From positions 1 to 8,231 of the forward strand of contig USMP01000044.1 in assembly GCA_900555795.1 (NCBI GenBank): a stretch of DNA of 8,231 nt, in the 5' to 3' direction. The notes under the pieces are model-generated. The model ran no database searches. It saw only the letters and a list, made by a program, of their open reading frames with translations, and was not told where the DNA came from. The translations under genes were made by a program, and so were the position numbers. This DNA comes from an uncultured Eubacteriales bacterium (GTDB taxonomy: Bacteria > Bacillota > Clostridia > Oscillospirales > Oscillospiraceae). Positions 4,639-8,231 of this stretch are shown here, piece by piece. Position 1 is the stretch's first letter. Every line of letters begins with the position of its first letter.

Positions 4639-6582
4639 TCAGTTCCCGGCGCTCACCACAAAACTCTCCGCCATAAGGCGCAGCACCTCCGGTTCCATGG
4701 CGATATAGGGGTAGTCGGTGATGTTGGCGTCCGTCCAGGACGTCCACACACGCAGACTGCCGCCATCGGTGCCGGGGTAGATATAGTAGGCTTCATGAAC
4801 CCCATTTTGATCCCGCACCCAGACCTGGTTCGTACTGTCGGCGGGAGTAAAGCCCTGCTTCCGGGCTACCGTATATTCATCTTCCACTGACTGAGTGAAC
4901 CAGTTCACGACCAGTGTGGAGCCGGTTCCATAGCCGGAGGTCCACTCCCAGTGGTAGCGGTAGGTGTCCGCAGAAGGCGCCACCTGCTCCCATGGAGAAA
5001 TGGGAATATAGAGATACCATCCATCTCCATCATAGCGGTGGACGGGAAAGTTGCCAAGGCTCCCGCCCTCGGGCACGATAATCCGGTCGATCCAGTCCTC
5101 CACATACAGCGGCAGGTCCAGGCTGTTTTCCGTCACATACCAGTCGTAGATGGCCTCCTCTATGGTGTTGTGGTATCCGAAGAAATCCGTGTGTTCCGGA
5201 GAGGTTTCCTTCTGTAAGATTTCATATTGGCCATTGTCGCTGCGGCGCAGCACAACCAGCAGATCTGTCAGCCCTTCGCACCAATAACCGTCCTCGGTGA
5301 CATATCCGCCGCCGGCAGTCAGGATTTCACGGCCCGGCGCGTTGGTGGGCTTCACTTCGCAGGAAAACTCCCAGACCTCCAGGGTTCCATCAGGCGCAAG
5401 GCCCTCCAACGTGCCCCAGCAGTCCAGAGCCTTCACCCGTGCGTCGTCCACGGTATCTGTGACCGCCTCGTCGCTGAAGCTGCCGTTATCATCGGTAACG
5501 TAATACGTGATGCTGTTGCCTTCCAAAATGGCGGTGATCCGCTCCAGGGCGTATTCCTCCATGCTGGCGTACTGGCCGGCCGGCTCCGGGACCGGATCCT
5601 CTCCGGCCTTGGGGTTAAAAGCGCAGGCGGCGATAATCGCGGCACACGCCGCCGCCGCGGCCAGAACGGTCCAGACCCCCGGCCGTTTCCAACGCAGCAG
5701 ATTCCGGATGCGGGCCTTGGTGTTCCCCTCCCCAAAGGCCAGGGGAGTCCCGGCAATGATACGCCGGCCGGTGGCCAGGCTCAGGAGGGATGCGGAGTAG
5801 TCCGCCCGGATGCCCGCCCCCAGCTGTTTCACCACTGCCTCGTCACAACTCATCTCCATGTCCTTGGAGGAAAGGGCAAACGCCAGCCATACCAGCGGAT
5901 TGAACCAGTGGATGCACAGGGCCATAAAGGCCAGAGCCTTGACGACATGGTCCAGCCGGCGGATGTGGTGCCGCTCATGGAGAAGGATGTATGTCTGTTC
6001 CCGGGCGGTCAGCGAGGAGGGCAGATAGATCCTGGGCCGCAAAATCCCCATGACAAAGGGGGAGCCAATGTGGTCGGCCAGGTAGATGTTTTCCCCCAGG
6101 GGCACCGCACCCGCCAGCCGGCGGCGTAATCGCCCCAGGGATACGACGCTGTACCCCGCCATGGCCAGGACGCCTTCCATATAAACGCAGGCGGCAATGG
6201 CCGCCTGCAGCTTCAACGGACCGGCGGCCGGTTGTTCCTCCCCCTGGGGCAAGGCGTGGTTGACCGCCTCACTGACGCCGGGCGGCTGGACCCCCGGGGC
6301 TTTCCCGGGGGCGGTGCTCGGCGCCACATACTGCACGGCGCTTGCCTGGGGGGACGTCTCCTTTACCGGGGCGTTCAGCAGGCCCAGCAGCGAGGCGTCC
6401 GCCGACAGGGAGACGGGGCAGAGCAGGCGGAAGAGCACCACCGCCCACAGGACGTAGGAAAAGGCCTTCGGCGCTTTCCGCAAAAGGACCCGGGCCAGCA
6501 GGACGACGAGGATCACCGCGCTGGCGGTCACGCTCATATTAAAGACCATGGGAACCAGCTGGTACAAAATCAAATTCACCAT
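4639..6582 (-). CDS. BlaR1/MecR1-like M56 membrane metallopeptidase with unusual C-terminal domain
   Basis: BlaR1-type proteins sense a signal outside the cell and, through an intracellular zinc protease, inactivate the partner repressor. Here 647 residues show membrane helices at about 5-34, 40-60, 127-148 and 215-237, and again at 303-321. The zinc motif HERHH (HExxH) lies at 202-206, with DMEMSCDEAV at 241-250 supplying the third ligand region. In BlaR1 and MecR1 the C-terminal sensor is a penicillin-binding domain with STxK and KTG. I see neither here: residues 325-647 are acidic and aromatic-rich (for example RYDGDGWYLYIPISPWEQV) and probably lie outside the cell. It starts 7 bases after the repressor stop with a strong ribosome site (AGGAGGTGAC) inside that gene, so the two are translated together. 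The ligand is unknown. Confidence 0.88.
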   Translation of the reverse strand: MVNLILYQLVPMVFNMSVTASAVILVVLLARVLLRKAPKAFSYVLWAVVLFRLLCPVSLSADASLLGLLNAPVKETSPQASAVQYVAPSTAPGKAPGVQPPGVSEAVNHALPQGEEQPAAGPLKLQAAIAACVYMEGVLAMAGYSVVSLGRLRRRLAGAVPLGENIYLADHIGSPFVMGILRPRIYLPSSLTAREQTYILLHERHHIRRLDHVVKALAFMALCIHWFNPLVWLAFALSSKDMEMSCDEAVVKQLGAGIRADYSASLLSLATGRRIIAGTPLAFGEGNTKARIRNLLRWKRPGVWTVLAAAAACAAIIAACAFNPKAGEDPVPEPAGQYASMEEYALERITAILEGNSITYYVTDDNGSFSDEAVTDTVDDARVKALDCWGTLEGLAPDGTLEVWEFSCEVKPTNAPGREILTAGGGYVTEDGYWCEGLTDLLVVLRRSDNGQYEILQKETSPEHTDFFGYHNTIEEAIYDWYVTENSLDLPLYVEDWIDRIIVPEGGSLGNFPVHRYDGDGWYLYIPISPWEQVAPSADTYRYHWEWTSGYGTGSTLVVNWFTQSVEDEYTVARKQGFTPADSTNQVWVRDQNGVHEAYYIYPGTDGGSLRVWTSWTDANITDYPYIAMEPEVLRLMAESFVVSAGN

Positions 6583-6589
6583 GAAGCTG

Positions 6590-6949
6590 TCACCTCCTGC
6601 TCTGGTCGATCAGTGCCTGAAGTTCCTGGATTTCCTCCTCGGTGAGTTTCTTCCTAGCGGTGAACGCGGCCAGGAACGCGGGAAGGGAGCCCTGGAAGGT
6701 GTCCTCCACAAAGCGCTCACTCTGCAGGGCGTGAAACTCCTGCCTGGAGACGGCGGCGGTCACGGTCCCGTTTTGATTTTGAAATAGGCCGCGCTCACAG
6801 AGTTTTTTCAGGACTGTGTAGGTGGTTGATTTCTTCCAGGACAGTTCCTGCTGGCAGAGTTTCACCAACTCGCCGGAAGACAGGGGCTGGTGCTGCCAGA
6901 TGAGGTCCGCAAACCGTGTTTCGATGACGCCTAATTTTGTATCCTCCAT
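6590..6949 (-). CDS. BlaI/MecI/CopY-family repressor
   Basis: This is a winged-helix dimeric repressor of 119 residues, typical family length. The N-terminal DNA-binding part covers residues 1-75: LGVIETRFADLIWQHQPLSSGELV, then LSWKKSTTYTVLKKLCERG as recognition helix, and the wing LFQNQNGTVTAAV. The C-terminal helices (SLPAFLAAF, KLTEEEIQELQALIDQ) form the dimer interface. The ATG at 6949 follows AAGGAGGG (6962-6955) by 5 bases; the longer version starting upstream would be read from the operator itself and is unlikely. By family rule it represses its own operon until the BlaR1-type partner, encoded next, triggers its removal. Two matching dyads overlap the promoter. No beta-lactamase gene is nearby, so the regulated function may lie elsewhere or be the sensor itself. 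Confidence 0.92.
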   Translation of the reverse strand: MEDTKLGVIETRFADLIWQHQPLSSGELVKLCQQELSWKKSTTYTVLKKLCERGLFQNQNGTVTAAVSRQEFHALQSERFVEDTFQGSLPAFLAAFTARKKLTEEEIQELQALIDQSRR

Positions 6950-6966
6950 GGGTGCCCTCCTTGCCA

Positions 6967-7014
6967 GTCTATTATCAATAGACCTGCTTTGAAACAAGTC
7001 TATCAAAGATAGAC
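6967..7014 (-). promoter_or_regulatory. Paired BlaI-type operators
   Basis: Two 17-bp dyads, GTCTAT-TATCA-ATAGAC (6967-6983) and GTCTATC-AAA-GATAGAC (6998-7014), have centres 31 bp apart, three helical turns. On the plus strand each is followed by CTGCTT, giving a longer direct repeat. The right dyad fills the spacer and part of the -10; the left lies just past the start of transcription. This arrangement strongly suggests repression by the adjacent BlaI-family protein. Confidence 0.85.
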
Positions 7015-7025
7015 CTGCTTGTCAA
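6997..7025 (-). promoter_or_regulatory. Promoter of the blaI-blaR1 type operon
   Basis: On the minus strand a consensus TTGACA (7025-7020), a 17-bp spacer and TAGACT (7002-6997) precede the repressor gene. Transcription would start near 6990, giving a leader of about 40 bases. The operator dyads cover the spacer, the -10 and the early transcribed region. Confidence 0.85.
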
Positions 7026-7158
7026 GAAAAAGATGCGCAGCGCAAAGGGCGTGCCCTTGTCCGTATTGCTCCCTTTCGGGATGCTTAGGTCCCGTCCTGA
7101 GCCAAAGGTTCTGATAAAAAACGGGTGGAAAGATATCGGTGAAACGGCATTCCGCCGA

Positions 7159-7490
7159 TCAGACGCCGGGGCCCATAAGAAACGTAGAATTCAGAGACAT
7201 GCACAGAGTCACCAGCAGACCGTTGATCATACCACCCAGGTAGGGGTTGCTGGTGTGCGTATAAATCTTGCGGGCGATGAAGGGGGTAATAAACAGGATC
7301 AACACGGAGGTGTGCAGCCAGGTGGGAATGCGGGCCTCATAGCCGGTGCCCCGGACCTGGAAGCCGCTGCTGGTAAAGGCGACATATTGAATAACAATGA
7401 TGATAATGGGTGCGAGGGCGTTGATGACCGCCTGGATAACAATGTTGGCCGTCTCGTTCTTGGTGTAGGTGGTGGTATAGTTCCAATATA
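7159..7490 (-). pseudogene. C-terminal fragment of a polytopic membrane protein
   Basis: An open frame without its own start ends at TGA 7161-7159. About 110 residues contain three hydrophobic segments: IVIQAVINALAPIIIIVI, a second around TSVLILFITPFIARKIY, and a third in YLGGMINGLLVTLCMSL. Loops hold GTGYEARIPTWLH and THTSNP. I am not certain of the family. The layout recalls the membrane-bound tail seen in some clostridial alpha/beta-hydrolase proteins, a weak impression from memory. Upstream it is joined in frame to a nuclease fragment near 7480-7490, so the N-terminal part of this protein has been lost. Between its end and the blaI promoter (7026-7158) I see only short inverted repeats (AAGGGC-GT-GCCCTT at 7045-7058; CGGGA/TCCCG at 7077-7094). 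Confidence 0.6.
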
Positions 7491-7750
7491 TGAGAATAAC
7501 TTTGTTTGCTTTACACTGTTGTTTCTTAATTTTATCTCGTTTTTGTGTAGATTCAAGCCCATCAGTTCCGCCGAAGAAATCAACAGGCTCAAAATGCTGG
7601 ATTCTTTGATATTCAAACCCTACTCGTATGGATGGGATGTAAATAGCAAGCGATTGTTTACCAAGCCAAGATGTTCGATATTAATAAATAGCATCTGGAT
7701 ACTGTTTCAATATCAGAGGATAAAGCTCGGTTTCGTTTGTCCAACGGCTT
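7480..7750 (-). pseudogene. Damaged PD-(D/E)XK-like nuclease domain
   Basis: In the frame that continues into the membrane fragment, residues after the stop at 7683-7681 read RTSWLGKQSLAIYIPSIRV, then EYQRIQHFEPVDFFGG and QKRDKIKKQQCKANKVILI. The pattern WLG-QSLDIYIP...IEYQGIQHF...FFGG...RD..K...C..N...LI is that of a nuclease-like domain common in bacterial and phage hypothetical proteins. Three faults are visible. A TAA interrupts AIY-YRTS where a Gln (CAA) is expected. The metal-binding Asp of LDIYIP is Ala (codon 7647-7645). EYQG has become EYQR. Upstream in the same frame RWTNETELYPLILKQYPDAIY continues the domain. The family call is from pattern memory, with moderate confidence; loss of function is likely. 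Confidence 0.55.
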
Positions 7751-7880
7751 ATTTTCCTCACTTTCAAATAGACTTGGGACTTCCTCATATGGCAAACCAT
7801 TTTCTATAAGCCATTCAACAATTTGCCCCTCTTTATTACTGCCGCAAGTCATATAAAGTGGTGTTGTGGTTAATGGCTGC
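7745..7880 (-). pseudogene. Ankyrin-repeat-like stretch, out of frame with the nuclease remnant
   Basis: One frame reads TTPLYMTCGSNKEGQIVEW followed by LIENGLPYEEV. This fits the ankyrin pattern TPLxxAC...iVexLLexGA. After about 7750 the better protein signal moves to the nuclease frame, one base off, so a frameshift probably splits a single larger gene. A lone repeat gives limited evidence, and the match may be chance. Confidence 0.3.
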
Positions 7881-8072
7881 CTGCAATGCTGTGACAATGC
7901 GCATAGCCGAACTGCGCAAGATCTCCATATACTGCTCCTCTTTGAAAAGGGCTGGCTGCTTGTCAGCCTCTTCTGTGTGCGTCCGTATGGCCCGAAAGTC
8001 GGGCCTGAAGTGAGCCGCCGCATCCTGGTCGATGCGGGCTGCTGGGGGGGTATGCCGCCAACAATCCCAATT
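7836..8072 (-). pseudogene. Unidentified gene fragment, C-terminal part
   Basis: An open frame of 78 codons without a usable start runs to TAA at 7838-7836. Its composition looks like real protein: DQDAAAHFRPDFRAIRT, then EEADKQPALFKEEQYMEIL and SSAMRIVTALQAAINHNTTL, mostly amphipathic helix. I do not recognise it. The upstream end is blocked by TAG at 8075-8073 and crosses a run of seven Cs at 8044-8050 that could hide a frameshift. An overlapping ATG-started frame (7658-8023) has an Arg/Ser/Thr-rich start that looks like shadow coding. A possible promoter, TTACAA-17-TATACT with TGG, lies just upstream on the same strand near 8085-8115. Confidence 0.4.
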
Positions 8073-8134
8073 CTATAGGCAGTATACCATGTTTAAGGGG
8101 CCTTTGTAATCGATGCTTTGGGCAGGAAAGCCAA

Positions 8135-8178
8135 TAGAAAAAATAAAAACACCCGATTTCTTTGGAAATCGGGTGTTT
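8135..8178 (-). terminator. Rho-independent terminator downstream of tRNA-Val
   Basis: A perfect 14-bp stem (AAACACCCGATTTC 8147-8160 with its mirror 8165-8178) and a 4-base loop are followed on the minus strand by TTTATTTTTTCT. It begins one base after the tRNA CCA end. It marks the end of the tRNA transcript and the boundary with the gene debris to the left. Confidence 0.93.
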
Positions 8179-8179
8179 C

Positions 8180-8231
8180 TGGTGGAGACTGCTGGACTCG
8201 AACCAGTGACCTCCTGCGTGTGAAGCAGGCG
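8180..8231 (-). tRNA. tRNA-Val (anticodon CAC), 3' portion
   Basis: The minus strand shows the anticodon arm CCTGC-TTCACAC-GCAGG (8229-8213) with anticodon CAC at 8222-8220, reading GTG. The T arm ACTGG-TTCGAGT-CCAGC follows, then the acceptor strand AGTCTCC, discriminator A and an encoded CCA (8182-8180). The T stem has one A/C mismatch at its base. The D arm and the 5' acceptor strand lie beyond the right edge. Confidence 0.93.

Noticed and set aside
5227..6129. A 300-codon plus-strand frame opposite the blaR1-like gene
   Set aside because: It is a GC-rich antisense shadow of a clearly coding gene and has no domain pattern or ribosome site of its own.
7033..7809. A 258-codon plus-strand frame
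   Set aside because: It runs antisense to frames with clear domain patterns (nuclease, membrane helices), and its own translation shows none.

Overview
The window is GC-rich and carries Firmicutes-type signals: strong AAGGAGG ribosome sites, a BlaI/BlaR1 pair, an XRE regulator, sigma-54 and a tRNA with an encoded CCA end. It resembles a chromosome segment of a gut clostridium, probably of the Oscillospiraceae (Flavonifractor or Lawsonibacter type). That taxonomic guess is inference from style and gene content. No marker gene settles it.

Left part (1-892, mostly minus strand). The start of a HAD-IIA (NagD-like) phosphatase runs off the left edge. Upstream of it lies a run of four perfect hairpins (181-315) mixed with extended -10 promoter motifs. 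Next is an 89-residue two-helix membrane protein of unknown function (340-609), then an intergenic stretch with a clear minus-strand terminator (805-838).

Decayed catabolic operon (893-2320, minus strand). Three broken genes lie in a row. The first is a chimera of a GalB-like PIG-L N-terminus and an RraA/HMG-aldolase C-terminus, with a frameshift. The second is another GalB-like PIG-L gene, frameshifted and cut short. The third is the NAD-binding part of a D-2-hydroxyacid dehydrogenase. The set recalls the hydratase plus aldolase steps that split 4-oxalomesaconate-type acids, followed by reduction of a 2-oxoacid. In front of it sits a textbook -24/-12 sigma-54 promoter (2301-2319), and rpoN itself is transcribed divergently from the other side of the same intergenic region.

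Middle (2489-4472, plus strand). Complete rpoN (sigma-54) starts at a GTG and ends in a strong terminator. A small XRE-type regulator follows, with a palindrome in its upstream region.

Right-middle (4553-7025, minus strand). A blaI-blaR1 type operon has a TTGACA promoter covered by two near-identical 17-bp dyads 31 bp apart. The BlaR1-like protein keeps the M56 zinc-protease motif but carries a C-terminal domain that shows no penicillin-binding motifs, so its signal is probably not a beta-lactam.

Right end (7026-8231). Gene debris lies next to the 3' end of a tRNA-Val(CAC) gene. It includes an open frame without a start codon that joins a damaged PD-(D/E)XK-like nuclease to a membrane-protein tail, plus an ankyrin-like stretch and an unidentified fragment in other frames. 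This is the usual look of a tRNA-linked site of past integrations, though no integrase or att repeat is visible here.
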